NCBI RefSeq assembly: GCF_000208925.1
Contig: NW_001914957.1
Span: forward strand, 11,518 to 52,599
Source: Entamoeba histolytica HM-1:IMSS
Lineage: Eukaryota > Evosea > Mastigamoebida > Endamoebidae
Length of the DNA: 41,082 bases
Direction: 5' to 3'
The notes beneath the pieces are model-generated. The model was not told the DNA's origin. It saw only the letters and a program-made list of their open reading frames with translations, and searched no databases. A program made the position numbers and the translations under genes. Below, piece by piece: positions 16,428-25,035 of this stretch. Every line of letters starts with the position of its first letter. The first letter of the stretch is position 1.

Positions 16428-16813
16428 TAACAAAGGAAACTACTCTAACTAAGTTCACTTAGAAGTTTTCTTCTTCATAAAAAACAAAAAAAAAAAATAA
16501 ACCTTTACAAAACGATAGTAAATATGTTATTAAGAAGAACAATGAAATTTTAGGATTGAAATCCAACTTCCATAAAACGAAATAACTCCAAAACAAAACT
16601 TTTAAATTCAATGTCCCTTTTGTTAAATCAAATCAATATTTAATAAAAAATCTAATTTAATAAAATGAAGGAATAAATAGAACTTCTTGGGTTTCATGAA
16701 GTCAAAAAGTAAACCACTGACTTGAAAAGGAATGTAAATGTGTTTTGACTACAAAAGATAATTCAAAGCTGAAAAAGCAAGTGATAGAACTGCAAAACCA
16801 CATTATTAATAGG
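16428..16813. other. Divergent intergenic region
   Basis: This 386-base region lies between divergent starts at 16427 and 16814. It holds A-rich tracts. In-frame codons before 16814 extend upstream to 16745 but contain no ATG. I see no RNA gene. Confidence 0.5.
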
Positions 16814-18307
16814 ATGTTGAATATAATATTCTTCCTTACTTTACTTTTCTCTGTTGTAAAAGCTGATTTATTTTCATTTGATGAATTTGATTTAATTGAA
16901 GAGCTTTCTTTTGGAAGTCATTTATATGACTCTTTTGAAGAAGAACAAGATGATGAAGCATTAGATGCTTTTATGACATTATTTGAGACAAATGATTTTC
17001 TGTTATCTGATACTCTAAAGGGAAAGCAATGGAGAAATGCTCGAGTAAAAGTGGCAAATAAGATTGATAAAACAAAAATGCGTGTAATAAAAAAAGCTCA
17101 GAATGCTGCTGCCAATGTTAAGGGTGCACTAACTGATGTCCTTGAAGAGTCAACATTGTGGATGGCTAAAAATGGAGATGCTGTGGCTGAAGTTTTGGAG
17201 AAAGTTGAAAATGTTGCTGGTGTAGCTAGTAAAACAGCTGGTGTAGTTGGATTTGTTGCTACAGCTGTTTCCCCAGTTTTCCCTCCTGCGGCAGGTGTTG
17301 CTGGTGCTGCATTAGCAGTTTCTCAAGTAGCCAAAGGAATTGAATATGGAGCTAAAGGATTAGGAGTCTTAACAAAGACTGCAACTCAATTTTCAAAAGG
17401 ATATCAAGTTACAGAAGGAACTACTAAAGAGAGACTAAAAGCTGGAGCTAAAGAAGGAGCGAGACAACTTTTAAAAGATGGAATAAGTATTGGTACAGAA
17501 CATCTAACAGATGCTCTTTCTGATGCAGTAACAGGAACTCTTGCAGAAACTATCTCTGGTGCTGTGGGTGCTAAGTTAGATGAGTCGTCTTCTTTAAGTA
17601 AACTTGCACAAGCAACTAAAGATACAGTTTCAGAGAAAGTTGGAGAACTAGCTACATCTCCAATTACAACAGGTATTGAAAAAGGTACAGGAAAATTGGA
17701 AGGTGCTGCACATGTATTTGTTGATAAAGTGTTTGGAGAAAATAAGAATGTTACTGACTATGATGTACATAGTGTTAGAGAAATGATGAGTAGTGGAAAA
17801 ACTGGAAGAGCTTTATTGAAAGGATATGATAAATTTAAAAACAGTGGAGTTGGTAAAGCATTAAGTAAATTAAAAAAAGGTGCTTCTAAAGTAGAATCAA
17901 AAATTGACTCAGCTAAAGATAAAGTTAAAGATGTTAGTGGATATAATAAATTAAAGAAAAAAGTAAATGGTGCTGTAGATAAACATCTAAGTCCAAAACT
18001 TGATAAAGCAGCAACTAAATTAATTGAAAAAATGAAGAAATCAAAAACAACTGCAAGTGGTTCTAATGCAGGAAGTGCAACAAATAATGTAACCAATCCT
18101 GGATCTAGTACTGGAGGATCAACAAATACTTCAAGCAGTGTTAGTACTTCTTCTCAGAGAAGAAATTCTGTGAGAAGACCAACTCTTACTAGAACTAGAT
18201 CAACTTCAAATGGTTTTGCTACTAAGAATTCTAGATCTTCAATGAGAAGTTCGTTAAGTTCTAGACAAAGATCTTTATCAGTTAGAACCTCACGTAACAC
18301 ACCATAA
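16814..18307 (+). CDS. Secreted Ala/Lys-rich helical protein with basic Ser/Arg tail
   Basis: ATG 16814 gives a clear signal peptide (MLNIIFFLTLLFSVVKA) and a 497-residue protein. An acidic segment (FEEEQDDEALDAF) follows. Residues about 70-330 are Ala/Lys-rich amphipathic helix, including a Gly/Ala/Val-rich stretch at about 130-165 (GVVGFVATAVSPVFPPAAGVAG) that could insert in membrane as a hairpin. Residues about 330-410 repeat lysine heptad-like helices, and the tail after 410 is Ser/Thr, then Arg/Ser rich (RRNSVRRPTLTRTRS). Few cysteines are present, unlike most Entamoeba secreted proteins. I do not recognise the family, and no enzyme motif is visible. The signal peptide places it in the secretory or vacuolar system; the cationic tail may bind acidic polymers. 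Choice of start rests on the signal peptide. Confidence 0.82.
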   Translation: MLNIIFFLTLLFSVVKADLFSFDEFDLIEELSFGSHLYDSFEEEQDDEALDAFMTLFETNDFLLSDTLKGKQWRNARVKVANKIDKTKMRVIKKAQNAAANVKGALTDVLEESTLWMAKNGDAVAEVLEKVENVAGVASKTAGVVGFVATAVSPVFPPAAGVAGAALAVSQVAKGIEYGAKGLGVLTKTATQFSKGYQVTEGTTKERLKAGAKEGARQLLKDGISIGTEHLTDALSDAVTGTLAETISGAVGAKLDESSSLSKLAQATKDTVSEKVGELATSPITTGIEKGTGKLEGAAHVFVDKVFGENKNVTDYDVHSVREMMSSGKTGRALLKGYDKFKNSGVGKALSKLKKGASKVESKIDSAKDKVKDVSGYNKLKKKVNGAVDKHLSPKLDKAATKLIEKMKKSKTTASGSNAGSATNNVTNPGSSTGGSTNTSSSVSTSSQRRNSVRRPTLTRTRSTSNGFATKNSRSSMRSSLSSRQRSLSVRTSRNTP

Positions 18308-18454
18308 CAAATTTAAAGATCCCAAAAGAAGTAAGATAAATTTCTTTTTGGTTTTTTATAATTCATTCTTGAATTTTTTTAGAATATTTTAGATTCGTTG
18401 TGATACAAATGAATCAAAAAAATAATCTTGAAAATAAAAAATCTTAAAAATGAA

Positions 18455-18781
18455 ATGGAAGTTAAATATCAACAAATCAAACATCTTAATAAAAAGTATT
18501 TAATTCAAATGATTATACTTGAAAAAGAAATCATTGTAGTTATACAATATAAAAACAGTAATGAATTAAATGGATTATCTTTATCTCAAAAAACAGTTGA
18601 ACAACTACCAAGTACAACTCAACTTTATGGAGATGTTTTAGATTCAGAATCTCAGTCATTATCACAATTATTTTCTATGAAATTAAAAAAGAGAGTGACA
18701 GTTTCATGTAATGTTACATTTGATATGTTTGATGATTCAAAAGCTTTTGTCTCTTCACAAATACTTCAATTTCTTTCTTGA
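18455..18781 (+). CDS. Proteasome assembly chaperone 4-like protein
   Basis: From ATG 18455 the protein has 108 residues, the size of PSMG4/Pba4. The central part LPSTTQLYGDVLDSESQSLS aligns with the PAC4 pattern (V/P-S-T-S-L-F/Y-G-D followed by a Ser/Thr-rich helix start), then QLFSMKLKKRVTVSCNV resembles its R/K-x-x-K-x-V-x-V-S-x-N strand, and the C-terminal helix FVSSQILQFL follows. PAC3-PAC4 heterodimers help assemble the alpha ring of the 20S proteasome in the cytosol. The N-terminal beta strands are also compatible. Similarity is by pattern from memory, so the assignment is good but not certain. It reads in the same direction as the secreted protein upstream, 147 bases after its stop. 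Confidence 0.72.
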   Translation: MEVKYQQIKHLNKKYLIQMIILEKEIIVVIQYKNSNELNGLSLSQKTVEQLPSTTQLYGDVLDSESQSLSQLFSMKLKKRVTVSCNVTFDMFDDSKAFVSSQILQFLS

Positions 18782-19547
18782 ACACTTAAAGAACAATCAT
18801 TTTGAGTTGATAAGTAGATGGTCTTAAATATTATTTTTGTTTTATTATGTTATAGAAAAATTATTCTTTCATATATAAAAGAACTTTGTTTTTCATTACT
18901 TATAAAAATATGGAAATAGTTTAAAGATAATTCCTTGAAATGAAAATATGTTTGGTTGTCAAAGAATATAAACATAATTTTAAGTAATATTTAATTACAA
19001 AATAAAGACTATTTGTTTTGACACAAAAATATTTTCATTTTTTGGTTGTTTTTATTTCTTTAATCCTTTCAAAAAAATGTGTGGATTTATCTTAACATTA
19101 AGAAGTTTATAATAAATAGTTTAGGAGAAAAACCAGCAATGTCATTCTTTATATTTCAATTATTTTTTGTTTTATAAGTCAATATGTTATATAACACTAT
19201 TAAATAAAATTTTAAGTTATTTGTGGTTTGGAGAGGAGTAGCAGTTATTAATGTCTCTCTTCTAGGAGAAGTTTAACTCATTGTCTCTAACTTTATTTTT
19301 ATAGGCATAAGAAATTGGGTATATAACAAGTGTTTTTTTTTTGGAATTCAAAGAAATATTTCAATGTTAATTTATTTCTTATAATCAATTTAAATTTCAA
19401 TGTATTTAACAATGTAACTAAGTACAACAACTTCTTTTTTTCTAGTTAAGATTAGGATGTCATGGGGAATATATAAATATTATATAGAGAGATTATTAGT
19501 ACTGAAAAGACAGATCTAATAAAATATGAACTAAGAAAATTATAATT
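18782..19547. other. Intergenic, no gene seen
   Basis: About 770 bases of AT-rich sequence without a coding frame. A small GC-richer patch at 19215-19300 (TTTGGAGAGGAGTAGCAG, then CTCTCTTCTAGGAGAAG) has short self-complementary segments and partial likeness to 29210-29400. I could not assign a known RNA. Confidence 0.45.
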
Positions 19548-21335
19548 ATGACAGACGATGGATTAACACCAGAACAAGAACAAGCAATTGAAAAATATTC
19601 AAAAATGTTGGAAACGATCAAATATAATACACAGAGTAATAGTAGTATAGAAGTAGAGTCACGTATAGGAATATTTGATAATGATCATAAATTTATTTCT
19701 GGAGTAAAGCAAGAAGAATTTTATATAGTATTGAATTATATGCAACAACTTAATTTAACACATAAAAAATCACATGAAATTGAAAAGATTTATCACAAAG
19801 GAGAAAGAGGGAATTTGAGGTATGTAACTGGTAAAGATAGAGAATTTATTCGATTAGAATTAAAAGAAAAAAGTAAAACAGAAGAACTTCAACTTGGTAG
19901 TTCTTTTGATTATTCATTAAGAATTCAAGTATCAAGAGAAACTATATTAAATTTAGAAGAATACAAAGAATTGGGGGATGAATATATTACACGTGAAAAG
20001 TCTAGGATAGAATTTGTATGGGTTCCAGAAATTGTTATTGATTTTACACATGTTTATCAAGTAGATGGAAAAAATAAAGGAAAAGAATTATTTGAAATAG
20101 AATTTGAATTTAAGTCAGAAGAAATAAAAAAAATACTTGATAATAGAGCAAGTGTCAGAAACATTATTAAAGAATATATGTATTGTGTAAATAGAATATA
20201 TAACCTTCTTAAACGTTCACATGGAAATTATTTTGGGGATATAGAACAAAAACAAGAACATAAATTAACTAATGTTTTAGGGAGATTAATTTGTGATTCA
20301 ATTGAAGGTGCTGATGGAAGTGTTAATAATTTTCCAGGAGCAATGCCAGTTAATTTTGGAAGAACATCATTTGAAATTATTCAAAAGAATGCATATATTG
20401 TTAGTGAAAAAACTGATGGTGTTCGTCATTTTGTTCTTGTTACAGAACATAAAGTATATTTAGTTACAAGAAAAATGGAATTTTTTATAGTTGATTTTCC
20501 AGAAATGGTTAAAGCATATGGTGAGAATGGAGTAAGTTTATTTGATGGGGAAATTGTAAGGAATATAAGAACAGTAAGACCAGTTTTAATGTTATTTGAT
20601 GCAATTATTGTTGATGGTATAAATATATCAAAAAAGAAATATTCAGAAAGGATTAAAAAAATTGAAGAAATAGTAGAAAGAGTTGATAATAATGAAATAC
20701 AAGCAAAGAATAGACCATTTGATATTATTATTAAAAAATTTTATACAAAAGAAGAAATAAGTTCTATATTTCAATTAATTTGTTTTTCACATGAAATTGG
20801 GAGTTATATTATTCAAGATGACATTAGATGTCATAGATCTGATGGTATTATTTTTGCACCAGATATTGAATATAAACCATTTGCTAATAGTGGATTATTT
20901 AAATGGAAATATATGACACATTGGACAATTGATTATGGAATAACTACTTCAAAAAATGGAGATGATACCTTTTATTGTAGTGATGGAAGAAAAGAGGTAT
21001 TATTAAGAAAAGTTAATTTTAGTAAAGAAGATTTAAAACATTTTGAAGATGATAAAGCTATTTATCGATGGAATGGAAGTGGAGTTGTTGAAACTTCTTT
21101 AGATGTTTGGAGTGGACAATGGAAATATCATATTTATAGATATGATAAACCAAAACCAAATAATATTTCAGTATGTATTGATACATTAGAGGCAATGGCT
21201 TGTAATATTTCTAGAGAAGAGTTAATTTATAGATGTTCAGTAAAACCAGAAGAAGATCAATGGGAAACAGCATATAAAGAACAACTTTATATTGAGAAAA
21301 AGAAATTATTTGAAGCATATACACGACCTAAATAA
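19548..21335 (+). CDS. Bifunctional mRNA capping enzyme (Cet1-type triphosphatase + guanylyltransferase)
   Basis: The 595-residue protein contains two enzymes. Residues about 30-230 are a metal-dependent tunnel-fold RNA triphosphatase: SIEVESRIG carries the metal ligands E35 and E37, and LFEIEFEFK supplies the ExExE set E183, E185 and E187. Residues about 245-595 are the guanylyltransferase: motif I K288-T-D-G with nucleophile K288, motif III LVTRKMEFF, motif IIIa LFDGEIV, motif IV SDGIIFAP, and motif V GLFKWKYMTHWTIDY. Together they remove the gamma phosphate from nascent mRNA and add GMP, in the nucleus with RNA polymerase II. No methyltransferase domain is attached. Animals use a cysteine-phosphatase fused to the transferase, and budding yeast has the tunnel enzyme as a separate protein, so this fusion is notable. 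Intronless. Confidence 0.95.
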   Translation: MTDDGLTPEQEQAIEKYSKMLETIKYNTQSNSSIEVESRIGIFDNDHKFISGVKQEEFYIVLNYMQQLNLTHKKSHEIEKIYHKGERGNLRYVTGKDREFIRLELKEKSKTEELQLGSSFDYSLRIQVSRETILNLEEYKELGDEYITREKSRIEFVWVPEIVIDFTHVYQVDGKNKGKELFEIEFEFKSEEIKKILDNRASVRNIIKEYMYCVNRIYNLLKRSHGNYFGDIEQKQEHKLTNVLGRLICDSIEGADGSVNNFPGAMPVNFGRTSFEIIQKNAYIVSEKTDGVRHFVLVTEHKVYLVTRKMEFFIVDFPEMVKAYGENGVSLFDGEIVRNIRTVRPVLMLFDAIIVDGINISKKKYSERIKKIEEIVERVDNNEIQAKNRPFDIIIKKFYTKEEISSIFQLICFSHEIGSYIIQDDIRCHRSDGIIFAPDIEYKPFANSGLFKWKYMTHWTIDYGITTSKNGDDTFYCSDGRKEVLLRKVNFSKEDLKHFEDDKAIYRWNGSGVVETSLDVWSGQWKYHIYRYDKPKPNNISVCIDTLEAMACNISREELIYRCSVKPEEDQWETAYKEQLYIEKKKLFEAYTRPK

Positions 21336-21500
21336 AGTAATACAAATAATTAAGAGTTATTGTTATAATGAGGTTTTAATAAGAACCTCATTTTTAAATA
21401 ATTTCATAATTCTAACTATAGATTTTTAGAAACATTTTTAATAAAAGTCATAAAAAAGAAATTAGTTATACAAAAAGTTGTGTTGACCAATCTTCAAAAT

Positions 21501-24500
21501 ATGCAAAAATATCATTCTAATATGAAAATAAATTGTTATTTATTTATTTTATTTATATTATTTACAAAAAGTAGGCTAGTTAATGAGTCAGAATTTTATT
21601 TAGAAAGTAAGTGTGGAGATGGATTATGGGATCAATTTAGTGAAGAATGTGATGGAGGAATTGGATGTAATTCAAAATGTATTTGTGAAGAAGGATATTT
21701 ATCAGATGGAAAAGGGAAATGTATTATGTCATGTGTTTATGGAAAAGCATGTTTAAATGGATGTAATAAACCAGATATTTGTGATCATTGTGATACGAGT
21801 CTTGGATATAAAGAGGATTGTAGTGGATGTGAAGATGAATTTATGTATTTTGGAAAAAAACAATGTGGAAAATATAATGATAAAAATATTGAATCATGTA
21901 GTGAATTTTTTCAAAGAATGGAGCTTCAAAATATTTCTTCGTTTTCATTTATTTTAAATGGAAATAAAAAGAATATTGAAAATGGTAAGAAAAATGTTAT
22001 CCATCACCTTAAAAATGTAAAATTGGAATATAGTTCTTGTTCTTATAATGTTGAAGAAAATAAACCATATACTTATGGTATTTGGATTAAAGTTTTATCA
22101 ACAATTAATGAATGGGTTCTTGTTGAAATTGATGAAAAATATCATAAACAAGATAATGAGGTGATAAATTTTATTCAAACTGAAACTGGTAATAAATTTG
22201 CTTTTTCTTCACAATATACATGTGAAAATGTAAATTCTCTCATTCATTTTGCTGGATGTATATCAATGAATGAAGGAATAAATGATAACATTCATTCTCC
22301 AAGATTAAGTTTATTATTAAATGAAAATATTCCACAATATCTTTTTCTTCATTCAAAATATGCTTCATCTATATTACCTGATATTTCAATATATTTTAGT
22401 CAATTAGTTCATATTTGTTCATCAGTATATCAAAATATAAATTGGAATGGATTATCCAAATCAAATATAACTATACCACTTGATATGAAATATTCTTTGT
22501 TATCACAATCAATTTGTAGACAAGATAAAATTCAAGGATTTTGGTTTAGAATAGATGGCATTGATCAAACAATTGAAATTTTTACTTGTAATTCAAAACA
22601 ACGAAATATTATTTTTGATATTATTTCTATTAATTCAACAAAATATAATATTGATGATACTTCTGATATTAGTTTTATTGATTGTAATTCAAATGAATTT
22701 AAATGTATGAAAACAGTAAGTAATGGTTGTCATAATAATTCTGGATCTGCAAGAGCTATTGTTACATTAAATCATAATGAAACTTATTTGTTATTTGTTG
22801 GTTCTTATGACACATCATTTTCAACAATAAATTTAACAATAAAAATGACATGTCCAGGAAATTGTGAATATGGTATATGTTCAGATTATTCTGGAGGATG
22901 TGAATGTTTAGATAATTATGTATCAATTAATGGAGCTTGTACATTATGTGGAAATGGAAAATTAGATTATGGTGAAGATTGTGATTTTTCAGTTGAAGGA
23001 TATGTAGACAGTCAATGTACTTCAGCTTGTAATTGTGTATATGGTTCTGAACCTGTTAATATAAATGGTATAATAAAATGTGCTGTTCCAACATGTGGTA
23101 ATGGGAAAATAGATGCTTATGAAGAATGTGATGGAGGATATGGATGTGATCATTGTGTTTGTGTAAATGGAACAAAAAAATATGCTAAAGGAAGAATTGA
23201 TTGTATTTTAGAAACATGTGGAAATAAAAAATGGGATAAAGGAGAAGAATGTGATGGAGGAGATGGATGTATTGAATGTGAATGTCAAGAGAATTGGTAT
23301 ACAAATAAAAGAGCGGATTGTTCAAGAATTCCATTAATAATAAGAAAGGTATTATATTTAATAATAGGATTTATAACATATATTATTTTATATTGTATTC
23401 TCTTTATTGTTGTTTTATACTTACATATTGGTATAACAAAAAAAATACAACAAGAAGAAGAAGAAAATAAAAATCAAATTTTATTTGAAAATATAATAAT
23501 TCCATTTGATGAAAAAAATTCTCAATATATTGATATACAACAAAATAATCCATATTTCGCATTTTCTACAACTCTAATAGATTTTGATGGTAAAAAATTA
23601 GAAATAGAAGAAATAGAGTCATTTGATATTCAAATTAAAAATAATTGGAAAGACCCTCTTCATTTTTCTTTTCATTCAGGAGATTATCAAAAATATGAAA
23701 TTGCATGTCAACCAGTTATTGAAACTATTAAACCATTTGAAAGTATTACATTATCAATTTCTATAAGAATGAAATGTACTACAATATTAAATGAAAAAAT
23801 TCCAATTACAATTAAATTTAAACCAATGAATGATATTATTAAAGACATTAAAAAACATAACCATTTATTACTTGAAAAAAATTTAATTGTAAATCAACTT
23901 AATAATTCTTATACAAATTCTTTAAGTTCATCAGAAGATGATTTAGTAAATCATTTAACAACATTTAATACAAATTATTCTACTCATGAAAAACAATTAA
24001 GTTCAATTAAAAATAATAAGAAAATTGAAAAATTTTATAGTTATTTAAATCTTCAAGTTGAATCTGCTCTTTCTACAAAATTAGATATTGAAGAAATTCA
24101 TTTACAACATCAACCTATTGGTTGTGGTACATTTGGTATTGTTTATCGTGCTGAATGGAGAGGAGTTGATGTTGCAATTAAATTAATGAAAACTGATTTA
24201 ATTGGAGTAGAAGAATTAATGCCTAATTTCATTCAAGAAGCAGAAATGCTTGAAAGAATTAGAAGTCCATATATTATTAATTTCATTGGAAGTGTAATAA
24301 CTGTTGATACATTATGTCTTGTAACAGAATTTTGTCCATCAGGATCATTAAGAAAATATATTAAAATGAATTATACAAGTGATTTTTTAAAAGTTAGATT
24401 TTGTCAAGATATAGCACGTGGTATGGAATATTTACATGAAAATGATATTCTTCATCGTGACTTAAAAACTGATAATGTTTTAGTTTATTCTATTAATCCA

Positions 24501-24965
24501 TATGATCAAGTTACATCAAAAGTTACAGATTTTGGTACTTCTCGTTCATTTATTGAATCATCAGGCAAAATAGAATTACAAAACATTGGTACTCCAATGT
24601 ATATGGCACCAGAAATTACTAAAAAAAATTTTGTGACATTAAAATCAGATGTATATTCATTTGCCATTTGTATGTTAGAAATTTGGTTAGGACAAGATCC
24701 ATATGATTCAACAGAATTTCCAAATTGTGAATCAATTTTAAGATTTGTTGGAACAGGAAATAGACTTAGTATTGATGATAATTGTTTTTTTAAAGATATA
24801 ATAGAAAAGGCATGGGATCAAATTCCTGAACATAGACCTACATTTAAAGATATTAATATTTTATTGGAATTTTTATTAAGAAAAATTCAACCAAAAACTC
24901 CTACTCCTCAAATAATAAATGGAATAATAACACAAAATGATTCTGCTCATCCTCCAGATTATTAA
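21501..24965 (+). CDS. Transmembrane TKL-type protein kinase with Cys-rich ectodomain
   Basis: About 1154 residues. The first ATG is 21501, but an ATG at 21522 gives a tighter signal peptide (MKINCYLFILFILF). The ectodomain (to about 612) contains four CGxGxxxxxEECDGG-type repeats: one near the N terminus (CGDGLWDQFSEECDGG) and three just before the membrane. They match the Myxococcus-type disulfide repeat (DUF4215). A membrane segment spans about 613-643, followed by an acidic/Asn-rich juxtamembrane region. The kinase domain covers about 865-1140: GCGTFGIVY, VAIK, HRDLKTDN, VTDFGTS and GTPMYMAPEI, all catalytic residues present. The HRDLKTDN and TKL-like features place it in the E. histolytica TMK family of receptor-like kinases that sense unknown ligands in growth and phagocytosis. 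Intronless. Confidence 0.94.
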   Translation: MQKYHSNMKINCYLFILFILFTKSRLVNESEFYLESKCGDGLWDQFSEECDGGIGCNSKCICEEGYLSDGKGKCIMSCVYGKACLNGCNKPDICDHCDTSLGYKEDCSGCEDEFMYFGKKQCGKYNDKNIESCSEFFQRMELQNISSFSFILNGNKKNIENGKKNVIHHLKNVKLEYSSCSYNVEENKPYTYGIWIKVLSTINEWVLVEIDEKYHKQDNEVINFIQTETGNKFAFSSQYTCENVNSLIHFAGCISMNEGINDNIHSPRLSLLLNENIPQYLFLHSKYASSILPDISIYFSQLVHICSSVYQNINWNGLSKSNITIPLDMKYSLLSQSICRQDKIQGFWFRIDGIDQTIEIFTCNSKQRNIIFDIISINSTKYNIDDTSDISFIDCNSNEFKCMKTVSNGCHNNSGSARAIVTLNHNETYLLFVGSYDTSFSTINLTIKMTCPGNCEYGICSDYSGGCECLDNYVSINGACTLCGNGKLDYGEDCDFSVEGYVDSQCTSACNCVYGSEPVNINGIIKCAVPTCGNGKIDAYEECDGGYGCDHCVCVNGTKKYAKGRIDCILETCGNKKWDKGEECDGGDGCIECECQENWYTNKRADCSRIPLIIRKVLYLIIGFITYIILYCILFIVVLYLHIGITKKIQQEEEENKNQILFENIIIPFDEKNSQYIDIQQNNPYFAFSTTLIDFDGKKLEIEEIESFDIQIKNNWKDPLHFSFHSGDYQKYEIACQPVIETIKPFESITLSISIRMKCTTILNEKIPITIKFKPMNDIIKDIKKHNHLLLEKNLIVNQLNNSYTNSLSSSEDDLVNHLTTFNTNYSTHEKQLSSIKNNKKIEKFYSYLNLQVESALSTKLDIEEIHLQHQPIGCGTFGIVYRAEWRGVDVAIKLMKTDLIGVEELMPNFIQEAEMLERIRSPYIINFIGSVITVDTLCLVTEFCPSGSLRKYIKMNYTSDFLKVRFCQDIARGMEYLHENDILHRDLKTDNVLVYSINPYDQVTSKVTDFGTSRSFIESSGKIELQNIGTPMYMAPEITKKNFVTLKSDVYSFAICMLEIWLGQDPYDSTEFPNCESILRFVGTGNRLSIDDNCFFKDIIEKAWDQIPEHRPTFKDINILLEFLLRKIQPKTPTPQIINGIITQNDSAHPPDY

Positions 24966-25035
24966 AAATTAATTTATTTTATGTATTTAATTCTTCATTA
25001 TTATGAATAAATAAAACAAAAATAAAAGTGTAAAA

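Noticed and set aside
19200..19330. Spliceosomal RNA, SRP RNA or RNase P RNA
   Set aside because: None of the conserved signatures I could recall for these RNAs was present.
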